Below, piece by piece: positions 27,836-36,421 of a stretch of DNA of 64,000 nucleotides (positions are counted from its first letter, which is position 1; every line of letters starts with the position of its first letter). The DNA comes from Pseudooceanicola sp050897975 (GTDB taxonomy: Bacteria; Pseudomonadota; Alphaproteobacteria; Rhodobacterales; Rhodobacteraceae): assembly GCF_050897975.1 (NCBI RefSeq), contig NZ_JBPAXY010000004.1, forward strand, positions 248,001 to 312,000, written 5' to 3'. A model generated the notes under the pieces. It was not told the origin of the DNA, did not search any database, and saw only the letters and a program-made list of their open reading frames with translations. The translations under genes and the position numbers were made by a program.

Positions 27836-29332
27836 ATGACGCAGGTTCTGAAAAGCTTTCTGGTGGCCGGGTCGGTCGGCCTGGCACTTATGGCGGGCAC
27901 GGTCGCGGCGCAGGACGGCGCGGTGCAGACCAAGCAATACGAGGATGGCGGGGTCTACGAGGGCAGTTTCAAGGACGGCCTTCAGGATGGCTATGGCACC
28001 TATCGGCTGCCCAATGGCTACGAATATTCCGGCGACTGGGTGGCGGGCGAGATCCGCGGCAAGGGCCGCGCGGCCTTCCCCAATGGCTCGGTCTACGAGG
28101 GCGAGTTCGCCAAGGGCAAGCCCGAGGGATTCGGCAAGATCACCTTCTCGGACGGGGGCACCTACGAGGGCGAGTGGGTGGACGGCAAGATCACCGGCCA
28201 GGGCATCGCCAATTACGCCAATGGCGTGCGCTACGAGGGCGGGTTCCGCAATGCGATGCATGACGGGCGCGGCCGGATGGAGAACCCCGACGGCTATGTC
28301 TACGAGGGCGACTGGGTGAACGGGGTGAAAGAGGGGATCGGCCAGATCACCTATCCCGACGGCACCACCTATGAGGGCGAGATCGCGGGCGGCCAGCGCC
28401 AGGGCAAGGGCACGCTGATCATGGCCGATGGCCTGACCTATGAGGGCGACTGGGAGGCCGGGCAGATCCAGGGCACCGGCAAGCTGACTCAGCCCAATGG
28501 CGACATCTACGAAGGCACCCTGGTGGCAGGCAAGCGCGAGGGCGAGGGCCGCGTCACCTATGCCAGCGGCGATGTCTACGAAGGCGGTTTCGTCGCCGAT
28601 CAGCGCGAGGGGCAGGGCAGCTTCACCGGCGCCGATGGCTATCGCTACGAGGGCCAGTGGGCGGCAGGCAAGATCGCGGGCGAGGGGCGGGTGACCTATC
28701 CCGACGGCTCGGTCTACGAGGGCCAGTTCGCCGATGACCTGGCCGATGGCCGCGGCAAGATCACCTATCCCGATGGCGCCACCTACGAGGGCGACTGGGT
28801 CGGCGGCGTGATCGAGGGCGAGGGCGTGGCCACCTTCCCCTCGGGGCTGACCTACGAGGGCGGCTTCAAGGGGGCGCAGAACCACGGCTATGGCGTGATG
28901 CGCGATGCCGACGGCTATGTCTACGAAGGCAATTGGGCCGAGGGCCAGCGCGACGGCGAGGGCCGCGCCACCTATCCCGACGGCATGGTCTACGAGGGCG
29001 GCTTCAAGGCCGGTCTGCGCCATGGCGAGGGCAAGATCACCATGCCCGATGGTTTCAGCTATGAAGGCGACTGGGCCGAGGGAGAGATGACCGGCGAGGG
29101 CGTGGCCACCTACAAGAACGGCGATATCTACACCGGATCCTTCGTCGAGGGCCGCCGCCAGGGCGAGGGCACGCTGACCTATGCCACCGGCGAGGTCCTG
29201 TCGGGGCAATGGGTGAACGGCGTGCTGGACGAGGGCAGCGCCAGCGAGGCGGGCGCCGCAGATGAGGGCGCCACCGAGGGCACCGCGGAAGAGGGCGCTG
29301 CCGAGGATGGCGCGCCCGAGGCCAGCGAGTGA
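27836..29332 (+). CDS. Secreted protein built of 19 MORN repeats
   Basis: A 498-residue protein with a Sec-type signal peptide (LVAGSVGLALMAGTVAAQD, cleavage near residue 25). It then consists of 19 consecutive 23-residue MORN units of the form YEGxWxxGxxxGxGxxxxxDGxx, almost without interruption to about residue 460, and ends in an acidic Glu/Ala/Gly tail. MORN repeats form an elongated beta-sheet ribbon and often bind lipids or mediate dimerisation; no catalytic domain is fused. The hydrolase gene starts within its stop codon (GTGA). Confidence 0.9.
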   Translation: MTQVLKSFLVAGSVGLALMAGTVAAQDGAVQTKQYEDGGVYEGSFKDGLQDGYGTYRLPNGYEYSGDWVAGEIRGKGRAAFPNGSVYEGEFAKGKPEGFGKITFSDGGTYEGEWVDGKITGQGIANYANGVRYEGGFRNAMHDGRGRMENPDGYVYEGDWVNGVKEGIGQITYPDGTTYEGEIAGGQRQGKGTLIMADGLTYEGDWEAGQIQGTGKLTQPNGDIYEGTLVAGKREGEGRVTYASGDVYEGGFVADQREGQGSFTGADGYRYEGQWAAGKIAGEGRVTYPDGSVYEGQFADDLADGRGKITYPDGATYEGDWVGGVIEGEGVATFPSGLTYEGGFKGAQNHGYGVMRDADGYVYEGNWAEGQRDGEGRATYPDGMVYEGGFKAGLRHGEGKITMPDGFSYEGDWAEGEMTGEGVATYKNGDIYTGSFVEGRRQGEGTLTYATGEVLSGQWVNGVLDEGSASEAGAADEGATEGTAEEGAAEDGAPEASE

Positions 29333-30036
29333 GCCGCCCGGGGCGCGCCTTCGCCTATCGCGGCGGGGCGGCGGACAGCCTGGGGTATCTGGTCCTGCCC
29401 GAGGGGGCGGGGCCCTGGCCGGGCGTGCTGGTCGCCCCGGCCTTCGGCGGGCTATCGGATTTCGAACGCGACACCGCAGACCGGCTGGCCGGTATGGGCT
29501 ATGCGGCCCTGTGCGTGGATTACTACGGTGGCGGCGCCCGGGCGGCGGATCGCGACGAGGCCTCGGGCTGGATGGGCGCGCTGATGGCCGACCGGCCCGA
29601 GTTCGCCCGGCGGATGCAGGGCGCGCTGGCGGCCCTGGGCGCCCTGCCGCAGGTCGATGCGGCCCGGCTGGGGGCCATGGGCTTCTGCCTGGGTGGCAAG
29701 GGGGTGCTGGACCTGGCGCGTTCGGGGGCGGCCTTCCGTGCGGGCGTGTCGCTGCACGGGATCTTCGACGCGCCCCTCGAAGGATCGCAGCCGATGCAGG
29801 CGGCGCTGCTGGTGCTGCATGGCTGGGACGATCCCCTGGCCCCGCCCGAGGCGGTCACCGCCCTGGCGGCCGAGCTGACGGCCCATTGCCCCGACTGGCA
29901 GATCCAGGCCTTCGGCCATACCGGCCATGCCTTCACCAATCCGGCGGCCCAGGCCCCGGGCATGGGCTATTCCGCCCCTGCCGCTGCACGCTCCTGGGCG
30001 GCGCTGGACCGCTTCTTCGCCGAACATCTGCACTAG
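29329..30036 (+). CDS. Dienelactone hydrolase-family protein
   Basis: A 235-residue alpha/beta hydrolase. The catalytic triad is Cys120 (GFCLGGKG), Asp168 (HGWDDPLAP) and His200 (GHTGHAFTNP), the usual arrangement in the family. The start is GTG at 29329, overlapping the MORN stop codon, so translation is likely coupled. No signal peptide is seen, whereas its upstream partner is exported, so a direct shared function is not obvious. Confidence 0.86.
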   Translation: MSRPGRAFAYRGGAADSLGYLVLPEGAGPWPGVLVAPAFGGLSDFERDTADRLAGMGYAALCVDYYGGGARAADRDEASGWMGALMADRPEFARRMQGALAALGALPQVDAARLGAMGFCLGGKGVLDLARSGAAFRAGVSLHGIFDAPLEGSQPMQAALLVLHGWDDPLAPPEAVTALAAELTAHCPDWQIQAFGHTGHAFTNPAAQAPGMGYSAPAAARSWAALDRFFAEHLH

Positions 30037-30128
30037 GACGCCGGGCGCCGCGCGCGCCCGCCGGGCGCGACGCCCCGCCTCCCGTCCCGTGGAAGGGACC
30101 GGGCGCGCGCCCATGCCCCGGGCCAGGC

Positions 30129-30149
30129 TGACGTGCGCGTCAATTGACA
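30129..30149. promoter_or_regulatory. Overlapping palindromes and a TTGACA box upstream of a DUF1036-like gene
   Basis: TGACG-TGCG-CGTCA (30129-30142) overlaps GTCAATTGAC (30139-30148). TTGACA (30144-30149) inside it could be a -35 element, with a weak TTTCTT 17 bases on. It looks like an operator covering a promoter. Confidence 0.35.
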
Positions 30150-30226
30150 GGGGCCGTCCGGTCGCCTTTCTTGTCCGCGCAAGCGCGCCCGCCCGGGCCG
30201 CACCAGCCGCCACCAAGGAAGACCCG

Positions 30227-30925
30227 ATGCCAAGATCCATCCTGACCGCCGCCGCCCTGTTCCTTCTGACCGCCCTGCACCCGGTCACGGCCCGGGCCAC
30301 CGAGGTCTACGTGGAGAACACATGCAGCGAGACGGTGCAGGTCGCGGTCAGCTATACCGACAGCCGCGGCAAGGAGCGCACCGAGGGCTATTTCCGTCTG
30401 CCCGCCGGGGCCGAGCGCAAACTGCTGCGCACCGAGGCCGGGCGCTTTGCCTTCTACGCCTATGACCCGGGCCGCAGCTGGCGCGGCGCCTACCGGATGC
30501 CCTCGGTCGGTGACGACTATGGGCTGGACGGCACCCTGGTCACCTTCGACCCGACGCTGAAACGCTATTCCCATGCCCTGAGCTGCGCCGAAAGCCAGGG
30601 CGACGCCGCCCTGCGCCAGATCCGCATGGCCACCACCTGCGACCACGATGTCTTCATCGCCGTGCGCTATCAGGACCTGGCCGGGCAGATGCAGACCCAA
30701 AGCTGGTATCGCCTGACCCGGGGCGAGGTGTCCTATCTGCCCAAGACCCGGGCCGATCACTTCTTCTACTACGGCCGCAGCGAGACCTTCCTGGAGCAGG
30801 GCGAAGAGACCTGGTTCAGCTATGTCGGCGCCCATCCCTTCGCGCTGGAGGGCAAGGAAGAGGGCTTCATCCGCAAGGATTTCAACACCGATGCGCATCT
30901 GCTGCTGCTGAGCTGCGGCGGCTAG
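30227..30925 (+). CDS. Secreted DUF1036-like protein with two internal repeats
   Basis: A 232-residue exported protein with a signal peptide (LTAAALFLLTALHPVTARA). The mature part has two similar halves: VYVENTCSETVQVAVSYTD...FYAYDPGRSW...LSCAES and MATTCDHDVFIAVRYQDLAG...FFYYGRS...LLLLSCGG. Each begins with an N/T-x-C and ends in x-C, suggesting one disulfide per half. The pattern resembles DUF1036 (bacterial small secreted beta proteins of unknown role). A homologue is at 33214. Confidence 0.72.
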   Translation: MPRSILTAAALFLLTALHPVTARATEVYVENTCSETVQVAVSYTDSRGKERTEGYFRLPAGAERKLLRTEAGRFAFYAYDPGRSWRGAYRMPSVGDDYGLDGTLVTFDPTLKRYSHALSCAESQGDAALRQIRMATTCDHDVFIAVRYQDLAGQMQTQSWYRLTRGEVSYLPKTRADHFFYYGRSETFLEQGEETWFSYVGAHPFALEGKEEGFIRKDFNTDAHLLLLSCGG

Positions 30926-30958
30926 GCGCCGGGGTGGGGCTGCGCGCCCCGCCAAAGG

Positions 30959-30991
30959 AAACGCCCCGAAGCCGGACGGCTCGGGGCGTTT
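30959..30991. terminator. Bidirectional terminator between DUF1036-like gene and yebC
   Basis: AAACGCCCCGA (30959-30969) pairs perfectly with TCGGGGCGTTT (30981-30991), with a further GCC/GGC pair in the loop. A and T runs at either end allow function in both directions for the convergent genes. Confidence 0.85.
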
Positions 30992-31027
30992 GTCATTCGG
31001 ATCTGCCGCTGCGGGCGCGGCGTGCGA

Positions 31028-31768
31028 TCAAAGCTGCTCCATCACCTCGTCGGAGGCCTCGAAGTTCGCGGTGACGCGTTGCACGTCGTCGTCGTCTTCC
31101 AGGGCGTCGATCAGCTTCATCAGCTTCTGCATCGCCTCCAGGTCCATCTCGGTGGTGGTGGTGGGCTTCCAGATCAGCTTGGTCGACTCACTTTCGCCAA
31201 GCTGCTCTTCCAGGGCTGAAGAGACGGCGGCCAGATCGGTGTCGGCGCAATAGATCACATGGCCGTCTTCCGAGCTTTCCACATCCTCGGCGCCCGCCTC
31301 GATCGCCGCCATCATGACGGTGTCGGCATCGCCCACGGAGGCGGGGTAGACCACCTCGCCCTTGCGGTCGAACATGAAGCCGACCGAGCCGGTCTCGCCC
31401 AGGTTGCCGCCGTTCTTCGAGAAGGTCGAGCGCACGGTCGAGGCGGTCCGGTTGCGGTTGTCGGTCATCGCCTCGACGATGATCGCCACACCGTTGGGGC
31501 CGTAGCCCTCATAGCGGATCTCTTCGTAGTCGTCGCCTTCGCCCGCCTGCGATTTCTTGATCGCGCGGTCGATCACGTCCTTGGGGACGGATTGCGACTT
31601 GGCTTCCTTCACCGCCAGGCGCAGGCGGGGGTTCTTTTCGGGGTCCGGGTCGCCCATCTTGGCGGCCACGGTGATCTCTTTCGAGAGTTTCGAGAAAAGC
31701 TTCGAACGGGCGGCGTCCTGCCGCCCCTTGCGATGCTGGATATTCGCCCATTTAGAGTGGCCGGCCAT
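31028..31768 (-). CDS. YebC/PmpR-family DNA-binding or translation regulator
   Basis: A 246-residue protein of the TACO1/YebC family. The start MAGHSKWANIQHRKGRQDAARSKLFSKLSKEI is almost diagnostic; NGVAIIVEAMTDNRNRT and WKPTTTTEMD are also typical. Members act as transcription regulators or help ribosomes through proline stretches. GGAGG lies just before the ATG at 31768. It is convergent with the DUF1036-like gene. ruvC and its neighbours, common partners elsewhere, are absent here. Confidence 0.93.
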   Translation of the reverse strand: MAGHSKWANIQHRKGRQDAARSKLFSKLSKEITVAAKMGDPDPEKNPRLRLAVKEAKSQSVPKDVIDRAIKKSQAGEGDDYEEIRYEGYGPNGVAIIVEAMTDNRNRTASTVRSTFSKNGGNLGETGSVGFMFDRKGEVVYPASVGDADTVMMAAIEAGAEDVESSEDGHVIYCADTDLAAVSSALEEQLGESESTKLIWKPTTTTEMDLEAMQKLMKLIDALEDDDDVQRVTANFEASDEVMEQL

Positions 31769-32031
31769 CGGTGCCTCCGGTCTCGGTCTGAATTCGGTCG
31801 CGTCTCTATAATCGACAGCGGGGGCGGGCCGCAAGGTGGCTGCGCATCGGTGCGGATCCTCAGACGGTTGTGCCTGGCGCGCAGGCTGCGCCCCTGGCGG
31901 GCACCCGCGGCCAGATCGCCGCCACAGGCCCGGCCAGGGCCTTTTGTAACAAGGGTTGTCATTTGAGCTGCCCGCGCGGTTCGGGGCCAATGGGGGCTAT
32001 TTTATACGTCAGTCTCAACAGGGGGCGTTTC

Positions 32032-32319
32032 ATGCCCGTCTCTCTCTGCCCGCGCTATCACGATCCCAAGCAGGGCGCCTGGGTCACCCACGCCTGGGCG
32101 CAGATGGGCGCGTTCGAGACCACCTACCTGGGCCCGACCGGCCGCGACTGTTACTCCCTCTACGCCGAGACCGACCCGATCTCGCACAGCATCACCAGCG
32201 ACATTTCCAAGACCGTCATCCAGGGCAACGCCCAGACGGTCAAGGTGGCGGGCCAGACCTATGGCCTGCGCGAGATGCGCGCTGAAGGGGGGATGCAGAA
32301 ACTGGCCTGTAGCCTGTGA
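32032..32319 (+). CDS. Small protein of unknown function
   Basis: A 95-residue protein, not recognised. The sequence (SLCPRYHDPKQGAWVTHAWAQMG...AGQTYGLREMRAEGGMQKLACSL) suggests a small soluble beta-rich protein with three cysteines and no signal peptide. The ATG at 32032 has a G-rich stretch (AGGGGGCG) just upstream. Coding is supported by composition and by the gap it fills between yebC and marC. Confidence 0.5.
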   Translation: MPVSLCPRYHDPKQGAWVTHAWAQMGAFETTYLGPTGRDCYSLYAETDPISHSITSDISKTVIQGNAQTVKVAGQTYGLREMRAEGGMQKLACSL

Positions 32320-32454
32320 GACACGGGGCGGCAAAGGATCGCCTGGCGGGCCTTGTTCCCGGTGACCCGCGCCCCAGATATGGGGCAGGGGCCCGGTCCG
32401 GCAGGACGGGCCCCTTGATCTGTTCCGTCCCCTGTCCCCCGAGGTGCCCCGCCC

Positions 32455-33081
32455 ATGACCGCCGATCTGTTCGAGCAATTTGTCACGCTCTGGGTCGTGA
32501 TCGACCCGATCGGCACGATCCCCGTCTTCGTTGCGGTGACCGCCGGGCTGGGCCCGAAGGCGCGGCGCAAGGCGGCGGTGCAGGCCAGCCTGGGCGCCGC
32601 CGGTGTCCTGCTGTTCTTCCTGGTGCTGGGCCAGTTCCTGACCGAGGCCCTGGGCATCTCGCTGCCGGCCTTCCAGATCGCCGGCGGGCTGATCCTGTTC
32701 CTCTTCGCGCTGACCATGATCTTTGGCCAGGGCGACCGCTCGGACCGGATGGCCGACGGGCACAACCCGGCGATCTTTCCGCTGGCGGTGCCCTCGCTGG
32801 CCTCGCCCGGCGCCATGCTGGCCATCGTGCTGCTGACCGACAACAACCGGTTCTCGGTGCCGGAACAGGCGGTGACGGCGGCGGTGATGCTGGCGGTGCT
32901 GGCGGTGGCCTTCGTGCTGATGCTGTCGGCCGGGCCGATCCTGCGGGTGATCCGTCCGGGCGGCGCGGCGATCGTCAGCCGGGTCATGGGCATGGTGCTG
33001 GCCGCCGTGGCCACCGACAACGTGATCGAGGCGATCTTCCAGTTGGTGGCCGAAGGCCCGGGCACGGGTGGCGCCCTCTGA
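32455..33081 (+). CDS. MarC-family inner-membrane protein
   Basis: A 208-residue protein with six hydrophobic helices. The start FVTLWVVIDPIGTIPVFVAVT and the middle PLAVPSLASPGAMLAIVLL are hallmarks of MarC/UPF0056. Function is unknown; older links to antibiotic resistance have not held up. Single gene. Confidence 0.93.
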   Translation: MTADLFEQFVTLWVVIDPIGTIPVFVAVTAGLGPKARRKAAVQASLGAAGVLLFFLVLGQFLTEALGISLPAFQIAGGLILFLFALTMIFGQGDRSDRMADGHNPAIFPLAVPSLASPGAMLAIVLLTDNNRFSVPEQAVTAAVMLAVLAVAFVLMLSAGPILRVIRPGGAAIVSRVMGMVLAAVATDNVIEAIFQLVAEGPGTGGAL

Positions 33082-33213
33082 TCCCCGGGACAGTGGACGC
33101 AGACCCCGCTATTTCCAATGATGACACTGTTAGAACCGGTCCCGCAGGGCACCGGGCAGGCGCCTTTGCCTGGCCCTTGCCTGCGCGGGGCGGGACAAAG
33201 GAGGTTTGAGACC

Positions 33214-33906
33214 ATGACGATTTTCCGCCCCCGGCGCCTGGCCGCCCTGCTGGTGCTGGGCCTGGCCCTTGGCCTGCCCCCGACCGCCGCCCAGGCCGCC
33301 AACACATTGGTCTTCCAGAACGATTGCTCGGAACAGGTCTGGGTGCATTTCATTTACTACGACCGGGCCGGCGCCCGGGTGACCATGCCCGCGCAATCCT
33401 TTCAGCCCGGCGCGCGGCAGTCGGTCTTCGTCACCGACAGCAGCACTTATTACTACTACGCCTATGACGATGGCCGCCATTGGAGCGGCGATACCTACCT
33501 GCGCAACATCAATGACGATCCTTTGCCTTACCGCGAAAGGGTGATCGACGAAGAGATCGAGACCCTGCGCCTGACCTGCGAAGACAGCTATGGCGATACC
33601 AATCTGATGGAATTCCGCGCCCTCAACCGCTGCCAGCAGCCGATCTGGGTCGCCCTGCGTTACAAGTCGCTGGACGACGAGTGGAAGACCTTTGCCTGGC
33701 GCAAGGTAGAGCCGGGCCAGATGGGGTTCTTCCCCAAGACGCGCAACGGGGTGATCTACGTCCACGCCAAGACTGCCCGGGATGCGACCGGCTATCGCGT
33801 GACCTGGGAGGGCACCGACAAATACTACACGGTCGAGGGCGAAGAGCTGGGGTTCATCCGGAATGATGACGTGCGCGGGCGCCCCTTTACCGGCTTCAAC
33901 TGTTAG
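33214..33906 (+). CDS. Secreted DUF1036-like protein, homologue of the gene at 30227
   Basis: A 230-residue exported protein with a clear signal peptide (LAALLVLGLALGLPPTAAQAA). It has two repeats like its partner: LVFQNDCSEQVWVHFIYYD...YYYYAYDDGRHWSGD...LRLTCEDS and ALNRCQQPIWVALRYKSLDD...GFNC. Cys pairs sit at the start and end of each half. AAAGGAGGT provides an excellent ribosome site. It is separated from its paralogue by yebC, a small gene and marC, and is followed by a decayed fragment with a similar ending. Confidence 0.75.
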   Translation: MTIFRPRRLAALLVLGLALGLPPTAAQAANTLVFQNDCSEQVWVHFIYYDRAGARVTMPAQSFQPGARQSVFVTDSSTYYYYAYDDGRHWSGDTYLRNINDDPLPYRERVIDEEIETLRLTCEDSYGDTNLMEFRALNRCQQPIWVALRYKSLDDEWKTFAWRKVEPGQMGFFPKTRNGVIYVHAKTARDATGYRVTWEGTDKYYTVEGEELGFIRNDDVRGRPFTGFNC

Positions 33907-33983
33907 GCCTCTCTTGCGGGGCCCCTGTCGCGGCGCGCCCGTCTCGGGGCGCGCCGCCGGATCCCGTCGCTCGCCCCCGGCAA

Positions 33984-34088
33984 GATTGTCGCGGCACGCA
34001 CAGCTTCATCCAGACGGTCCCGATCAACCAGATCTTCACCGAATACCGGCTGGACAGAAACCGCATCCTGAACCTGGCCTGCGACTGA
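33984..34088 (+). pseudogene. 3' remnant of a third secreted protein
   Basis: An open frame without any start codon runs into THSFIQTVPINQ-IFTEYRLDRNRILNLACD and a stop at 34086-34088. The stretch reads as real protein and ends in L-x-L-x-C, as the DUF1036-like units next door do. It lies directly behind the second DUF1036-like gene but in another frame. A decayed third copy is the simplest reading; an error-free frameshifted tail is an alternative. Confidence 0.4.
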
Positions 34089-34169
34089 GCGGGCGGGCTG
34101 TCGCCGGGGCGGTGGCGAAGGGCCGCGCAATTCGCGTGACCTTGGCCGCGCGGGCGCTATTGTCGGCCC

Positions 34170-35942
34170 ATGACTACCGATCAGATCATCCTCTTCACCC
34201 TGTTCTTCGCCGTCTTCGCCCTGCTGCTGTGGGGGCGGTTCCGCTATGATGTCGTGGCCTTCACGGCGCTGATGGTGGGGGCCGCGACCGGGGTCGTGCC
34301 CTACGAGGACGTCTTCAGCGGGTTCGGCCACGAGGCGACGCTGATCGTGGCGCTGGTGCTGGTGGTCTCGGCCGGGCTGGTGCGCTCGGGCGCGGTGCAT
34401 CTGATCACCCGGACGCTGGTGGACAGTTCGCGCAACCTGGGCGCCCATATCGCCCTGATGGGGGGGATCGGCGGGGTGCTGTCGGCCTTCATGAACAATG
34501 TCGCGGCCCTGGCCCTGCTGATGCCGGTGGATATCCAGACCGCGCGCAAGGCGGGGCGGGGGCCGGGCCTGTCGCTGATGCCGCTGAGTTTCGCCACGAT
34601 CCTGGGCGGCATGGCCACGCTGATTGGCACGCCGCCCAATATCATCATCGCCGCCATCCGCGCCGACAGCCTGGGCGAAAGCTTTGCCATGTTCGACTTC
34701 GCCCCGGTGGGCGGGCTGACGGCGCTGGCGGGCTTGGCCTTCGTGGCGCTGATCGGCTGGCGCCTGATCCCGCAGCCCGACGACGGGCCGATGACCGAGA
34801 AGGAGCTGGCGCAATACGTGGCCGAGCTGACGGTGCCGGCAGACAGCAAGTGGATCGGCCGCCGGGTGTCGGAAACCTATGACGACGCGGAAAAGGCCGA
34901 CGTGGCAGTGCTTGGCGTGATCCGGGACGGCAAGCGCCTTTATGGCCGCTCGCGCAGCGTGTTGCTCGAGGCGGGGGATGCGCTGGTCCTGGAAGGGCTG
35001 CCCGAGGCGCTGGACGAATTCCGCACCGCGCTGAACCTGGCCCTGGCGGACGGCCAGCGCGAAGAGCTGCTGAAGGCCAGTGGCGAGGGGCTGGACGTGC
35101 TCGAGGTGGTGGTGCCGCGCGATGCGGCCATCGCGGGCAAAACGGCCATGGCCGTGGGCCTGTCCTGGCGGCACCGGGCGGTGCTGATGGGGATCTCGCG
35201 CCAGGGGCGGCAGATCACCCGGCAGGTGCGGCGCACCCAGATCCAGCCCGGTGACCAGCTGCTGCTGCTGGTGCCCAAGGATACCGGCAGCCAGGTGGCC
35301 GATGCCATCGGCGCCCTGACCCTGGCCGACCGTGGCCTGGCGGTGACCGAGAACACCAAGACCTGGGCCGCCATTGCCCTGTTCGGCGGCGCCGTGGCCG
35401 CCGCCAGTGTCGGCCTGCTGCACCTGCCCATTGCCCTGGGCTTTGTCGTCATCGCCTATCTGCTGATGCGCGTGGTGCCCCTGCAAGAGCTGTACGACCA
35501 TATCGAATGGCCCGTCGTGGTCCTGCTGGGCTCGATGATCCCGCTGGGGGCGGCGCTGGAAACCTCGGGCGGGACCGAGCTGATCGCGAACGGATTGGTC
35601 ACCCTGACCCAGGGCTGGCCCGCCTGGGCGGTGCTGACCGCGCTGATGGTGGTGACGATGACCCTGTCGGACGTGCTGAACAACACTGCCACGGCGATTG
35701 TCGCCGCCCCTATCGGGATCTCGATGGCGCAAAGCTTTGGCGTCTCGCCCGATCCCTTCCTGATGGCGGTGGCCGTGGCGGCCTCTTCCGCCTTCCTGAC
35801 CCCCATCGGGCACAAGAACAACACGCTGATCCTGGGCCCCGGCGGCTATCGCTTTGGCGACTACTGGCGCATGGGCCTGCCGCTGGAGATCCTGGTGGTG
35901 GCCGTGTCGATCCCGCTGATCCTGGTGTTCTGGCCGCTCTGA
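34170..35942 (+). CDS. SLC13-family permease with internal TrkA-C domains, second copy
   Basis: A 590-residue inner-membrane transporter with the same layout as that at 15474: helix bundle, soluble centre (about 215-380) with two RCK_C-like domains (KWIGRRVSETYDDAEKADVAVLGVIRDG, AGKTAMAVGLSWRHRAVLMGISRQG), second helix bundle. Repeated signatures are MNNVAALALLMPV and LNNTATAIVAAPIG, with TLIGTPPNIIIA. The two proteins are clearly diverged, so they may carry different anions. Single gene. Confidence 0.87.
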   Translation: MTTDQIILFTLFFAVFALLLWGRFRYDVVAFTALMVGAATGVVPYEDVFSGFGHEATLIVALVLVVSAGLVRSGAVHLITRTLVDSSRNLGAHIALMGGIGGVLSAFMNNVAALALLMPVDIQTARKAGRGPGLSLMPLSFATILGGMATLIGTPPNIIIAAIRADSLGESFAMFDFAPVGGLTALAGLAFVALIGWRLIPQPDDGPMTEKELAQYVAELTVPADSKWIGRRVSETYDDAEKADVAVLGVIRDGKRLYGRSRSVLLEAGDALVLEGLPEALDEFRTALNLALADGQREELLKASGEGLDVLEVVVPRDAAIAGKTAMAVGLSWRHRAVLMGISRQGRQITRQVRRTQIQPGDQLLLLVPKDTGSQVADAIGALTLADRGLAVTENTKTWAAIALFGGAVAAASVGLLHLPIALGFVVIAYLLMRVVPLQELYDHIEWPVVVLLGSMIPLGAALETSGGTELIANGLVTLTQGWPAWAVLTALMVVTMTLSDVLNNTATAIVAAPIGISMAQSFGVSPDPFLMAVAVAASSAFLTPIGHKNNTLILGPGGYRFGDYWRMGLPLEILVVAVSIPLILVFWPL

Positions 35943-36007
35943 CCCCGGCCCGCGCCCGGGGGCCCCGGGGCCGCGCGCATCGGCGTCACTTGATTGGCAT
36001 TGTCAAC

Positions 36008-36021
36008 TTGATCGAGATCAA
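36008..36021 (+). promoter_or_regulatory. FnrL/FNR-type operator
   Basis: TTGATCGAGATCAA is a perfect TTGAT-N4-ATCAA box, 80-93 bases before the start of the first DUF6455 gene. FNR-type regulators bind it under low oxygen. A second, degenerate half-site TTGAT lies at 35990. Confidence 0.75.
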
Positions 36022-36100
36022 GGAGCGCCCGCGCGGGTGAGTCTAAAACCTGTTCGAGCCCGGGGCACACCGGGACGGACAAGGACCGGAGCGCGGCGCA

Positions 36101-36358
36101 ATGAAACCCATGGGATCCCTGACGGAGCATTACTGGCTGGTCCAGAGAATGGCCAAGGCCCTGGGCTGCGACACCGCGCAGGCGATGGAAGAGGGGCGTC
36201 TGGACCCGCAGGAGTGGGCCGAGATGGTCACCCGCTGCCGGGGCTGCCAGGTGACCTGCGCCTGCCGTGACTGGCTGGCGCGCGCCGAACTGGACGAGGC
36301 CCCCCGGGCCGATGCCATCGGCGGCTGCGAAAACGCGCTGGTCTTTGCCGAACTCTAG
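36101..36358 (+). CDS. DUF6455 cysteine-rich protein A
   Basis: An 85-residue cytoplasmic protein with a Cys cluster RCRGCQVTCACRDW in the middle and another Cys at the end (GGCENA). The DUF6455 domain is small, and common in Rhodobacteraceae; the Cys pattern suggests metal or Fe-S binding, which is inference. It lies downstream of a perfect FnrL box and 63 bases before a second member, so the pair is likely expressed when oxygen is low. Confidence 0.75.
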   Translation: MKPMGSLTEHYWLVQRMAKALGCDTAQAMEEGRLDPQEWAEMVTRCRGCQVTCACRDWLARAELDEAPRADAIGGCENALVFAEL

Positions 36359-36421
36359 GACGGACGAACGGGAACAGGATTGGACAGGGCCAAGACGGCC
36401 AGGATCCTTAGGAGACGCGAA

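Noticed and set aside
27692..29209. Long minus-strand open frame opposite the MORN gene, with its own periodicity
   Set aside because: The periodicity simply mirrors the 69-bp MORN repeat, and the plus-strand reading has a signal peptide and clear MORN units.
31807..31812. Perfect TATAAT on the plus strand upstream of yebC
   Set aside because: No -35 element at a suitable distance, and the nearest plus-strand gene starts 220 bases later; probably coincidence.
33863..34249. 128-codon plus-strand open frame running from the second DUF1036-like gene towards the transporter
   Set aside because: It is out of frame with the recognisable remnant at 33984-34088 and overlaps two real genes.
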